A stretch of 64,000 bases of DNA, from the NCBI RefSeq assembly GCF_900111495.1, contig NZ_FOIU01000002.1:969038-1033037 (forward strand), given 5' to 3'. Shown one piece after another: positions 25,931 through 33,928 of this stretch (positions within the stretch are counted from its first letter, which is position 1; every line of letters starts with the position of its first letter). The position numbers and the translations under genes are program-made. This DNA comes from Chryseobacterium wanjuense (lineage in GTDB: Bacteria; Bacteroidota; Bacteroidia; Flavobacteriales; Weeksellaceae). The notes under the pieces are model-generated. The model was not told where the DNA came from. It ran no database searches and saw nothing but the letters and a program-made list of their open reading frames with translations.

Positions 25931-26188
25931 TTATTTTGTTCTGTTTTCTTCAATGAATTTCGCCATAGTGTCGATAGAAGCGAAAATTTCCTTTCCTTTT
26001 TTAGGATCGGCTAATTTTATTCCGTATTCTTTATCAAGAAGAACGATCAATTCCAAAGCGTCGATAGAATCCAATCCAAGACCTCCACCGAATAACGGAT
26101 CTGTATCTTTAATTTCTTCTACTGCAACGTCTTCAAGGTTAAGAACTTCGATGATTTTGTGCTTTAATTCTTCTCTTAAGTTTTCCAT
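25931..26188 (-). CDS. Acyl carrier protein (second ACP of the locus)
   Basis: This 85-residue ACP has its attachment serine in GLGLDSIDALEL (about S41). It is preceded and followed by copies of the same palindrome. It lies directly upstream of the active KS and its partner, so it is the likely carrier during polyene elongation, with the other ACP (9348) perhaps loading the starter or serving the resorcinol branch. Confidence 0.93.
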   Translation of the reverse strand: MENLREELKHKIIEVLNLEDVAVEEIKDTDPLFGGGLGLDSIDALELIVLLDKEYGIKLADPKKGKEIFASIDTMAKFIEENRTK

Positions 26189-26197
26189 AATTTTTAA

Positions 26198-26279
26198 TTT
26201 ACCAATGTATCAATGTACTAGTTTATCAATTTGAACCAAAAGTCATTGTTACATTGTTATATTTTTACATTGTTAGATT
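26198..26279. repeat. ACP-locus palindromic repeat, copy D
   Basis: This copy lies between the half-size KS gene and the ACP gene. It has ACCAATGTATCAATGTACTA on the left and CATTGTTACATTGTTATATT on the right, the same words as copies A-C but with weaker pairing. Confidence 0.7.
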
Positions 26280-26817
26280 ACATAGTCAGCAAATATACAA
26301 AAGCTTTATAACTTTCCTGATATAGTTCTACCCAGCCACACAGTACTTTATCAGCCTTTCCTGACTGTAAAATCTGTTCCGAGTAATCGTTTAAAAAATT
26401 TTCATCAAATTCATTCAAAACAAAAAAAGCATTCTCTGTCTGCATTTTATGTTTGATGCTGATTTCGCCGACACAAATATTAGGTAAAGTATAAACAAAA
26501 ACAGCAGGGCTCGGAAAATAATTTTCCTGAGAATTGATGCTTTCCTGATATTTAAAATCGGTGTCTAAACTTGATGATTTGTTGGCAAAAACCAATGCCG
26601 TTCTGCTTTGGTCTTCTTCTTTTAAAATCATTTCTGAAGCAAGAAAAGCCAATTTACTTAAATTATCCATTTTATGAAATTTCGGATAATTAAGCTCTAA
26701 AGTTTTATAAGCTTCTTTCGCAAAATCTGAAAAATTTTCAGTTTGAGTTTCAAAAACAATTTTGTTGTTAAGAATGATTTTTGAGTTTTCTACGGTGCAA
26801 ATGTCTGTTTTCTTCAT
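26278..26817 (-). CDS. Half-size ketosynthase-like protein without catalytic Cys
   Basis: This 179-residue protein resembles the N-terminal half of a ketosynthase: [26 protein letters not shown] and [17 protein letters not shown] correspond to the KS segments before the active-site loop, but the elbow with Cys and the two later His motifs are absent. The frame is intact with no sign of recent truncation, so it is probably a maintained accessory protein. It could stabilise or regulate a KS dimer. It is four bases downstream of an active KS gene. Confidence 0.7.
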   Translation of the reverse strand: MKKTDICTVENSKIILNNKIVFETQTENFSDFAKEAYKTLELNYPKFHKMDNLSKLAFLASEMILKEEDQSRTALVFANKSSSLDTDFKYQESINSQENYFPSPAVFVYTLPNICVGEISIKHKMQTENAFFVLNEFDENFLNDYSEQILQSGKADKVLCGWVELYQESYKAFVYLLTM

Positions 26818-26821
26818 GATT

Positions 26822-27976
26822 TTAACATTTTTCTAAAACAATCGCCGCATTACACCCGCCAAAACCAGAAGCCGTTTTCAAAATATATTTGATTTCTGCA
26901 GGCTGATTTTCTTTTATAATGTTCAAAGGTTGGGAAGTGCCCGTCTCTTTAAAGTTTTTAGAAGGAATCAGAGTATTTTTTAAAGCAGATTCCATAGAAA
27001 TGATGCTTTCTAATAAGCCTGATGCTCCCAAACAGTGGCCGTAATAGCCTTTCATACTGTTTAATGGAACATTTTGCAATTCCATTCTGTTGAAAGCGAT
27101 GGCTTCCATTTCGTCGTTATATATTGTCGCTGTTCCGTGTGCAGAAATAAAATCTATTTTTCCTGCGGAAACATTGGCTTCTGTCATCGCATTTTTGATG
27201 CTTGCAAACAATCCGTCACCGGTTCTTGATGGCCCGGAAATATGATTGGCATCATTGATAGCTGAGTCTCCTAAAATTTTAAAACTAAATTTTTCGTTTG
27301 AGGTTATTTCGTCACTTCGTTCCTCGCAACGACTTGTCATATAAACAGCCGCTGTTGCTTCACCAATATTGATTCCATCACGGTTTTTGTCGTAAGGTCT
27401 ACAGATTTCCGTTCCGATTGCCTGAAAAGAATTGAAGCCTGAAATCACAAACTCAGAAATTTCATCTCCAGCAACAACAACGGCATCTTTATATTTTCCT
27501 GCCTGAATCATATTTTTCGCCACAGCAATCGCCATTACTCCCGAAACACAGGCATTGGAAACGACAATAGGTTTTGTTTTAAATCCAAAAAAATCAGCTA
27601 ATTTTTGAGCTAAATTTGAAAGAAAAACACCCTCTGGTAAAGCTGTCTGGTTTTTTAATAAACTGATGTTTCCTTTTGTGGTCGATAAAATAAAAGCTGT
27701 TTCATCTGAAATAGAATGTCTTGCGACCAAAGGCTTTAAACTTAACAAAAACATTTTTTCAAGCCTTGTGAAATCTTGATTGTCGAATTTTTTTTGAAAT
27801 TCTTCTTCCAGCTTTTCAGAATCAATCATGGAAGCATAAAAAGGCTCCTGATTTTCTATAATTTTATGTAAAGCTACGCCCGATTTTCCATCTAAAAGGG
27901 CATTCCAGTTTGAAGAAACATCAAAACCCAAAGGCGTGACGCAGTTGTAATCTGTAATATAAACTTCCTTCCTCAT
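26822..27976 (-). CDS. Beta-ketoacyl-ACP synthase with in-frame repeat insertion
   Basis: This ketosynthase of 384 residues has its triad intact: C143 in SNACVSG, H280 in SAHGTAT and H314 in [10 protein letters not shown]. Residues about 214-226 ([13 protein letters not shown]) are translated from a copy of the GTCATTGCGAGG intergenic repeat inserted in frame, between GEATAAVYM and the [10 protein letters not shown] strand. That segment is normally a surface turn in KS proteins, so activity may survive. Its ATG overlaps the thioesterase stop by one base (TAATG). It is the third ketosynthase of the locus; its chain preference is unknown. Confidence 0.87.
   Translation of the reverse strand: MRKEVYITDYNCVTPLGFDVSSNWNALLDGKSGVALHKIIENQEPFYASMIDSEKLEEEFQKKFDNQDFTRLEKMFLLSLKPLVARHSISDETAFILSTTKGNISLLKNQTALPEGVFLSNLAQKLADFFGFKTKPIVVSNACVSGVMAIAVAKNMIQAGKYKDAVVVAGDEISEFVISGFNSFQAIGTEICRPYDKNRDGINIGEATAAVYMTSRCEERSDEITSNEKFSFKILGDSAINDANHISGPSRTGDGLFASIKNAMTEANVSAGKIDFISAHGTATIYNDEMEAIAFNRMELQNVPLNSMKGYYGHCLGASGLLESIISMESALKNTLIPSKNFKETGTSQPLNIIKENQPAEIKYILKTASGFGGCNAAIVLEKC
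27306..27340. repeat. Repeat fragment inside a ketosynthase gene
   Basis: On the minus strand the bases read GTCGTTGCGAGGAACGAAGT and then GACGAAATAACCTC. This is nearly the same as the left arm of the intergenic element at 23455 (GTCATTGCGAGGAGCGAAGC). The ketosynthase frame is kept through it. Confidence 0.8.
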
Positions 27977-28401
27977 TATAATCCCATTTTATCTTTCCAG
28001 GCCTGAAAAAATTCAGGGTTATACAAACATAAATTATTGTCGGAATCCAGAAAAACCTGAATGGTTTCTCCAGAACACACCAATTTATTTTCTTCGTTAA
28101 AAAGCTCGTATCGGTAAATTAATTTCGCTGAAGTGGAATTGACAAAAGTGGTCACGATTTTAAACGTTTCTCCATATTTTAAGGGAAGAAAATGTTCACA
28201 CGTACTTTTTACAATCGGTGTTACAAATCCCGCTTTCTGAATGTCCAGATAAGTCAAACCGTGCTGTCTTCCGAAAGCTTCTCTGCCATCCTCGAAATAC
28301 ACGATGTAATGTCCATGCCAAACAATTCCCAACGGATCTGTCTCGTTGAACCTTACGCGGATTTCTTCCGTACAACTTAATATGTTTTCTTTAGACTGCA
28401 T
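27976..28401 (-). CDS. 4-hydroxybenzoyl-CoA thioesterase-like hot-dog protein
   Basis: This is an acyl-ACP/CoA thioesterase of the YbgC/4HBT family, 141 residues. The catalytic Asp is D22 in NETDPLGIVWHGHYIVY, the family hallmark, followed by the EDGREAFG helix. It probably releases an acyl chain from ACP or removes stalled chains; aryl polyene clusters carry a similar gene. It overlaps the ABC permease gene upstream by 11 bases and the ketosynthase start downstream by one base, so it is translated as part of the operon. Confidence 0.85.
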   Translation of the reverse strand: MQSKENILSCTEEIRVRFNETDPLGIVWHGHYIVYFEDGREAFGRQHGLTYLDIQKAGFVTPIVKSTCEHFLPLKYGETFKIVTTFVNSTSAKLIYRYELFNEENKLVCSGETIQVFLDSDNNLCLYNPEFFQAWKDKMGL

Positions 28402-29662
28402 TTTGTTTTCTTTCGTAAAATAATGAAATAGTGACCATTGCTATGTAAAATAAAAACAGGAAGCCTAATTCTTTGGCAATTCCGCCGATTCCGCTGTTTC
28501 TGAGGATGATGTCGTAATAGGCATTTAATCCCCAATTCATAGGTGAGAATTTAGCAATAGACTGCATAAACTCCGGCATTAGAAATACAGGAACCCAGAT
28601 TCCTCCAATGGCTGCCAAAACCACCACAGAAGTTGCGCCAAACGGTGCAGACTGTTCCTGAGTATCGGCAACAGTGCCTAGCAAAACCCCAAATCCGATT
28701 GCTGCCAATCCTGCAAAAATGGTGACAATAATTAAATGAAACATTTTTCCGGTAACATCAAATTGTGGTAAATCCATATAAGGAAAAAGGTAAATTCCTA
28801 CTGCAACCATCAGTAAAAACTGAATAATACAGATGATAAGATAAGTAAATGTTTTTCCTAAAATATGAATAAAATAGGGAGTCGGACTCACTCTGACCCT
28901 CACACTTGTTCCCTGACTTTTTTCTTTAACTAAATTGATAGATAAAGGTACCACAATAAAGAAAATCGCAAACAACGCCCACGCCGGAACGTTGTGCTGA
29001 ACAGAATTCGGAATGACTTCCGAAGCTCCTTTTTTCGGGGTGATTTCTTTAAAGCTGATTAAACTTTTATTTTCTTCAAGGTTTTCTGTCGTTCCCAGCT
29101 GATCCTGGAAAGCTTTGTAAATCTTTTTATTTTCGATCTCAAAAACCATTTTATTTACAGAATTCATCACAGAATTTTTAAATCCGGCATTGGTTGCCGG
29201 GTCAAAATACAGATGAATATCTTTGGCTTTTATCTGAACATTCTTTTTAGCAGAAGCAGAATCTGTTTCCAGTCCGAATGAACTGACGATGGTCTGAACT
29301 TTAGAATCGATATTTGAATTTAAATCTTTCGTTAAATTTTCCGGAATCACGATTGCAAGCTGATAATCTCCTGAAAAAACCGCATTCTGAGCCGATTTTT
29401 CATTATAATTAGTCAAAAGTTGGAATGTTTTGCTGTTTTCCAGTTCTTTTTTAATGCTTTTTGATACTTCAGATTTATCTTTATCAATGAAAATAATCGG
29501 GATTTTAGATCCTTCCAGATTTTTAAATGTAGAATCCTGAATCAATGTGATCGTGACAATCAGCAATAAAGGCATCACGAAAATAATCACGATTCCTCCG
29601 ATATCTCTTTTCAGCAAAAGGATTTCTTTAACGAAACTTCTCCACAATTTATACAACAACAT
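28391..29662 (-). CDS. ABC-2 type exporter permease
   Basis: This 423-residue permease has one N-terminal membrane helix (about 18-40), a large periplasmic domain (about 45-225), then five hydrophobic segments from about 230 to 415, the ABC-2/YhgE-Pip-like layout. With the ATPase encoded upstream (14-base overlap), it forms an exporter, probably for pigment precursors or a lipid. The direction and substrate are inferred from context. Confidence 0.85.
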   Translation of the reverse strand: MLLYKLWRSFVKEILLLKRDIGGIVIIFVMPLLLIVTITLIQDSTFKNLEGSKIPIIFIDKDKSEVSKSIKKELENSKTFQLLTNYNEKSAQNAVFSGDYQLAIVIPENLTKDLNSNIDSKVQTIVSSFGLETDSASAKKNVQIKAKDIHLYFDPATNAGFKNSVMNSVNKMVFEIENKKIYKAFQDQLGTTENLEENKSLISFKEITPKKGASEVIPNSVQHNVPAWALFAIFFIVVPLSINLVKEKSQGTSVRVRVSPTPYFIHILGKTFTYLIICIIQFLLMVAVGIYLFPYMDLPQFDVTGKMFHLIIVTIFAGLAAIGFGVLLGTVADTQEQSAPFGATSVVVLAAIGGIWVPVFLMPEFMQSIAKFSPMNWGLNAYYDIILRNSGIGGIAKELGFLFLFYIAMVTISLFYERKQNAV

Positions 29663-30407
29663 CTCTTAATTCTTTTCCGGTTAATGAAATGAAAACATCT
29701 TCTAAATTCTCAGCGCTCGCAACTCTGTTCACCAATTCTTCGGGGGTTCCGACAGCATGGATTTTCCCATGATCAATAATGGCAATTTTTGTACAGAACT
29801 CCTCTGCCTCAGAGAGGTGGTGAGATGTATAAATGATACACGTTCCTTTTTTATTTAAATCCAAAAGATAATCAATAATTGCTTTTTTAGACTGAACATC
29901 TACACCGACCGTCGGTTCATCGAGAAACAGAACTTTAGGATTGTGAAGGGTTCCCGCGATAAGATTGCAGCGGCGCTTCATCCCTCCTGAGAATTGTTCC
30001 ACTTTTTTATCTGCAAATTTTGATAAACCCATGATTTCCAGAGATTCATCGATGGTATTGCGTAATTTTTTATGGCTTAAACCGTAAAGACTACCGAAGA
30101 ACATTAGATTTTCTCTGGCCGTCAAAGTCGGGTATAATGCGTATTCCTGCGGAACGATTCCGATGATTTGTCTTAATTTAAAACCCTCTTTTTGAGGTGA
30201 TAATCCGTTGATTTTAAAATTTCCCGAAGTCGGTTTTATTAATCCCGAAAGCATGGAAATCAGGGTTGTTTTTCCGGCTCCATTGGGGCCGAGAATTCCG
30301 TAGATTTCGTTTTTCTCAATATTCAACGAAATATCGTTTACAGAAAATTCTTCTGCATTTTTATATTTTTTGTATAAATTTTTAATTTCAATAATATTCT
30401 CCGCCAT
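29649..30407 (-). CDS. ABC transporter ATP-binding protein
   Basis: This 252-residue ATPase has Walker A GPNGAGKTT (about 40-48), a Q-loop in IVPQEYALYP, the signature FSGGMKRR, Walker B VLFLDEPTVGVD and the switch His in YTSHHLSEAE. It belongs to the CcmA/DrrA class of exporter ATPases. It pairs with the ABC-2 permease next to it to move a pigment component or lipid. The gene starts one base after the BtrH-like gene. Confidence 0.9.
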   Translation of the reverse strand: MAENIIEIKNLYKKYKNAEEFSVNDISLNIEKNEIYGILGPNGAGKTTLISMLSGLIKPTSGNFKINGLSPQKEGFKLRQIIGIVPQEYALYPTLTARENLMFFGSLYGLSHKKLRNTIDESLEIMGLSKFADKKVEQFSGGMKRRCNLIAGTLHNPKVLFLDEPTVGVDVQSKKAIIDYLLDLNKKGTCIIYTSHHLSEAEEFCTKIAIIDHGKIHAVGTPEELVNRVASAENLEDVFISLTGKELRDVVV

Positions 30408-30408
30408 A

Positions 30409-31404
30409 TCAGATCGCTTTTCTCAGTTTTTTATAAAAAGCTTCTTCCAGATCAGCAATATGAAGCATAGACTTTGAAAGATTATTATAGATGTCGCTTT
30501 TCGAGTTTCTGTTTTTGTATACTCTTGCAATATCCACGGCAAAATCTCTCCAAAGGTCGCCGATGGCTGTAATTTCTTTGGAAAGCTCTTTAAGCTGGTC
30601 ATTTTTGAGAATCACTGCGGCTTCCTGCAAAAATGCACCGTAAATAAATCTGAAACCGCCACCGCCGGTGCCAATTTCTTCCTGCATTCTGATCAGTTGC
30701 CCGAGATAATGATTGGTCACTTTTGTTCCTTTTTTCTCGGCCCATTTCGGAATGCTTTTCGCGACCCATCTTATGGCCTTTACGCCAATCAGAGGAACAG
30801 GTGCGAGCATGTTTTTACAGGTGTCTCTGATGCCTTTTTTTATCGCTTCTTCCAGGTTGACATCTTCAGGGATGTAGGTGGGATAGTACATATGGCCTTT
30901 TGGGGGAAGTGCTCCTTTGGCGTATCTCACTTTTTCCAGTTCTGCTTCGGAAAGAGAAGTGGTATAGTCCATCACCGGATCACTGATTAAAAATCTTCCG
31001 TTTTCTTTTCCGTAAACCACCAGATTGTGGGCGTTGAAGTGGAATTTATATTCTTCAGGAAAATAAGTAAGATTGAAAACCCCAACCTGAAGTCCGGTAG
31101 GGATATTATTTTCCAGGTTTTTCTCTAAAGCTTTTTGAGCTTCCTGGGGATTTGAAAATTTTATTCTTTTAATTTTAATTCCCAGTCTTTTTGCCGCTTT
31201 GCTGAAAATAGCTCCGGGCATCGGTCGGTAACTAAAACCGGGAGCGAAATTCACTTTTAAAAAAGGTAAATACACAAAGAATAATCCGGAACCGATCCCG
31301 AAAATCATAGGTTCGCTGAGTTTTAAACCTTTGTTTAATAGTAAATTAGAGGCGACACCGTTTTCGCAATGGGCGGTCTGATGGTGTTCAAAATTAAGTT
31401 TCAT
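30409..31404 (-). CDS. BtrH N-terminal domain protein, putative acyltransferase
   Basis: This 331-residue protein has a BtrH-like N-terminal domain (about 5-140). In butirosin synthesis BtrH transfers an acyl group from an ACP to an amine. FEHHQTAHCENGVASNLL contains Cys13, a candidate nucleophile, and the HNLVVYG block around 110-120 could give the catalytic histidine. The C-terminal half is helical. In this locus it may take a chain off the ACP to form an ester or amide, for instance joining polyene and resorcinol; that is inference. It is unusual enough to merit direct testing. Confidence 0.75.
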   Translation of the reverse strand: MKLNFEHHQTAHCENGVASNLLLNKGLKLSEPMIFGIGSGLFFVYLPFLKVNFAPGFSYRPMPGAIFSKAAKRLGIKIKRIKFSNPQEAQKALEKNLENNIPTGLQVGVFNLTYFPEEYKFHFNAHNLVVYGKENGRFLISDPVMDYTTSLSEAELEKVRYAKGALPPKGHMYYPTYIPEDVNLEEAIKKGIRDTCKNMLAPVPLIGVKAIRWVAKSIPKWAEKKGTKVTNHYLGQLIRMQEEIGTGGGGFRFIYGAFLQEAAVILKNDQLKELSKEITAIGDLWRDFAVDIARVYKNRNSKSDIYNNLSKSMLHIADLEEAFYKKLRKAI

Positions 31405-31424
31405 TTATAGCTTGTTATCTTATT

Positions 31425-31457
31425 AACCCTTTCAGAGTTTTAAACTCTGAAAGGGTT
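31425..31457. repeat. 33-nt palindrome (CCCTTTCAGAG type)
   Basis: AACCCTTTCAGAGTTT faces AAACTCTGAAAGGGTT, a perfect 16-base inverted repeat. It has the same length and centre as the element at 47552-47584 but a different inner arm. It lies between the BtrH-like gene and the 134-residue gene. Confidence 0.85.
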
Positions 31458-31463
31458 AGTTAC

Positions 31464-31868
31464 TTATTTTCCGGTGAAATTTTTCAATTCATCCACTGAA
31501 ATTCCGAAAGCATCGGCATATTTTTTCAGGACGGATTCGCTTAGTGTTTTAAATATTTTTGGTTTTGCATGCCTTTTTACGCGCCACTGCCACATCCCAA
31601 CGTAGGCTGCAAGAACCTGAAGATCCATTTTATTTAGTTCCATGAAATAAATAATCGGACTTACTTTATTGCTGGCAACATTTTGTTTTGCTTCTTCTAT
31701 TCTTTCGGTTATCAACTCCATCGATTCGTCCAACGCTGCTTTTTTAGCCTCCCAGCCGATACTGTTGGCTGTTGTATAATTATCGTTTTCATCAGTCACA
31801 TACAAAACTTCAGTCATGTTGGCCGATTTCAGGTTGCTTTCGTCTTGAGGAAGATCTTGTTTTTTCAT
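31464..31868 (-). CDS. Small soluble protein, flexirubin-locus hypothetical
   Basis: This 134-residue soluble protein is mostly helical, with an acidic N-terminus (PQDESNLKSANMTEV) and a basic segment (WQWRVKRHAKPKIFK). I see no signal peptide and no catalytic motif. It lies six bases after a dehydratase-like gene and just before the BtrH-like gene. Its C-terminal segment (KYADAFGISVDELKNF) resembles the end of small helical DNA- or protein-binding modules, but that is weak. The function is unknown. Confidence 0.7.
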   Translation of the reverse strand: MKKQDLPQDESNLKSANMTEVLYVTDENDNYTTANSIGWEAKKAALDESMELITERIEEAKQNVASNKVSPIIYFMELNKMDLQVLAAYVGMWQWRVKRHAKPKIFKTLSESVLKKYADAFGISVDELKNFTGK

Positions 31869-31874
31869 TGGAGA

Positions 31875-32318
31875 TCAGTGTTTTACTTCTTGAATAAACA
31901 AATTAATTTCAGCCCGGATTAATAATTCATCATTATTAAAAGCCTCACAAAAGATATTGCAGATGTTTTCAAACTGTGAAATCAGTGAGGCCTTTGAAAT
32001 AATCTTGTCACCGACTTTCGGCAACGTAAAAACTTCAATTTTCTTGATATTCGTAATGAAACCAATCACTTTTGTTTCCGTTTCCGGGTTTTCGAAGAAG
32101 CTTTGTCCTACAATTGATGAACATGTCTGGGCCAGATTTTCAATAAGTCCGGCTTCCACAAATTCATTATTGTGAACAAAAATATTATCTTCTAAAATTT
32201 CAAAGGAAGTTACAACTTTTTCTTTGGTCAGTTCCAGAATATAGTCTGCCATCAGCATCGGCTCGCGGTGCGGGAGAAAATTATGTATATTGATGATATT
32301 GTCTTCCTTGATTTCCAT
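31875..32318 (-). CDS. FabZ/ApeP-like hot-dog dehydratase 1
   Basis: This 147-residue hot-dog protein resembles the dehydratases of aryl polyene clusters. PHREPMLMADYILE opens the fold, FVHNNEFVEAGLIENLAQT contains the candidate catalytic pair (His near 49 and Glu in LIENLAQ), and GFITNIKKIEVFTLPKVGD is the following strand. It should dehydrate 3-hydroxyacyl-ACP to enoyl-ACP in the polyene cycle. It lies 38 bases after the second, related protein, and the two may form a heterodimer as reported for ApeI-ApeP. That pairing is inferred. Confidence 0.82.
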   Translation of the reverse strand: MEIKEDNIINIHNFLPHREPMLMADYILELTKEKVVTSFEILEDNIFVHNNEFVEAGLIENLAQTCSSIVGQSFFENPETETKVIGFITNIKKIEVFTLPKVGDKIISKASLISQFENICNIFCEAFNNDELLIRAEINLFIQEVKH

Positions 32319-32356
32319 TATATTTTGTTTTCTGAATTAATACAGATATTCAATTA

Positions 32357-32788
32357 TTACTTTACCACAGTTTTCATTTGAGAGCTTGCAATAACCTCAT
32401 CATTCAGCTTGGTAATGGCATCTACCAATGTTACTCCCATTATTTCACTCAGAATTTTAACTTCAGTTTTCAAAATATCTCCCACTTTTGGCAAAGCTTC
32501 GGTTTGAAAAGATTTAATGGCGCCAATATATCCTGTCGGAGCTTGTTTTCCCAGCAAGTAAAACTTGTAGCCGGTGTGTAAAGCCACACTTTGAGCCTGA
32601 TGCTCGATTAAACCTGAAGCCTGAAAAATTCCGTCGTGAGTAAAGAGATTTTCCTTTTTTATTTCAAATCCTGAGATCAGATGATTTTCAGAATATTCTG
32701 CAATGCTGCTTACCATTACAAAGGGAAATCTCTGCGGAATCAGGCTTTCAACAAAATTCTGATTGGAGGTTGGCAGTTTGTTTTCCAT
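32357..32788 (-). CDS. FabZ/ApeI-like hot-dog dehydratase 2
   Basis: This 143-residue hot-dog protein starts at ATG 32788, which overlaps the darB stop by one base (TAATG). PQRFPFVMVSSIAEY and LFTHDGIFQASGLIEHQAQ hold the candidate His and Glu, and the strand YIGAIKSFQTEALPKVGD matches the sister protein. It is likely the second subunit of the dehydratase that makes the conjugated double bonds. An in-frame codon at 32812 would start inside darB and is not preferred. Confidence 0.82.
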   Translation of the reverse strand: MENKLPTSNQNFVESLIPQRFPFVMVSSIAEYSENHLISGFEIKKENLFTHDGIFQASGLIEHQAQSVALHTGYKFYLLGKQAPTGYIGAIKSFQTEALPKVGDILKTEVKILSEIMGVTLVDAITKLNDEVIASSQMKTVVK

Positions 32789-33927
32789 TAGCAAACAGTT
32801 AGCAATGCACAAGAATAAGCAAATCTTCCACTTTCAGGAACGCAAAGAAGCACTTTTTCTCCTTTTTTCAATCTTCCTGAATTCATCAGTTGTTCCAACG
32901 CGATAAAGATTGATCCTGCACCAATATTTCCTACTTCAGAAAGGTTGTAAAACCATTTTTCCCAAGGGAAATCCAATCCTACGTTCGCAAATTCATTCTT
33001 TAAACCTTCTTTAAAATATCCTGAAGAGATATGTGCCAAAACGTGGTCAACTGTCTCAGGATCAAGATTGTGCTTGTCGAAAGAAGATCTTAAACTTTCT
33101 GCTCCTTTTACTAAAATATATTGGTCAAGAAGTTTTGTGTCTTGTTTTAATGCAAAAATTGATTGCTTCAACCATTCATCTGAAGGGTAATCTGCCCATG
33201 ATTTTAAGCTTCCGTTTTCCTGTTTTTCGCAGCCGGAATACATACAGGCTTCGATCTCGTGAGCGTAAGAATAAAAATCAATAAATTCTATTTTTAAAGA
33301 AACTTCATTTTCTCTTGGCTTATCTTCCAATAAAAAAGCTCCGGCTCCGTCAGAAAGCATCCATCTCAAAAATTCTCTTTTGAATGCGATAATAGGCCTT
33401 TCTTCCAACAAAATAAGATTTTCCGCTTCGTGATTGAATTTGTCGGCTGTCATCCATGCAGACATTCTTTCAGAACCGACACAGACAGCATTTTTATGTA
33501 CGCCTGCCTTTACGGAGAGGAAGCCATAGTTCAGGGCATTCATCCCGGAGTTGCAAAGCCCTGTTGCGGTGTTGATGGCTAAAGGTTTTTCGACATTAAG
33601 CTCGCCGTGAACCATTGAAGCATGCGAAGGCTGGATCTGATCCGGAGAAGAAGTTCCCACGGAAAGCAGTTCCATATCTTCTCTTTTGAATTTGTCATCA
33701 AAAAGACCCTCTACAGCTTGGGCTGCAATCTGAGCATTGGTATGAGTGGGATTTCCTTCTTTGTCTAAAGCATAATATCTCGTCGTAATTTTGTTGTTTC
33801 TTAAAATGAGAGCTTTAGCCTTTGAAGGAGCGTCGTTTATATAACCAAGATACGTTTCCATTTCATCATTAGAAACCGGTTCATTGGGCAGGTATGTTGA
33901 TGCTTTTGTTATAAATACGTCGTTCAT
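32788..33927 (-). CDS. darB: Dialkylresorcinol condensing enzyme DarB (KAS III type)
   Basis: DarB is the KAS III-like ketosynthase/cyclase that condenses two acyl precursors head to head in 2,5-dialkylresorcinol synthesis. Its 379 residues carry C125 in NTATGLCNSG, His in HVLAHISSGYF and Asn in SEVGNIGAGS, the KAS III triad. It follows DarA by one base on the minus strand. The gene pair darA-darB is the diagnostic part of dialkylresorcinol and flexirubin loci. Confidence 0.92.
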   Translation of the reverse strand: MNDVFITKASTYLPNEPVSNDEMETYLGYINDAPSKAKALILRNNKITTRYYALDKEGNPTHTNAQIAAQAVEGLFDDKFKREDMELLSVGTSSPDQIQPSHASMVHGELNVEKPLAINTATGLCNSGMNALNYGFLSVKAGVHKNAVCVGSERMSAWMTADKFNHEAENLILLEERPIIAFKREFLRWMLSDGAGAFLLEDKPRENEVSLKIEFIDFYSYAHEIEACMYSGCEKQENGSLKSWADYPSDEWLKQSIFALKQDTKLLDQYILVKGAESLRSSFDKHNLDPETVDHVLAHISSGYFKEGLKNEFANVGLDFPWEKWFYNLSEVGNIGAGSIFIALEQLMNSGRLKKGEKVLLCVPESGRFAYSCALLTVC

Positions 33928-33928
33928 T

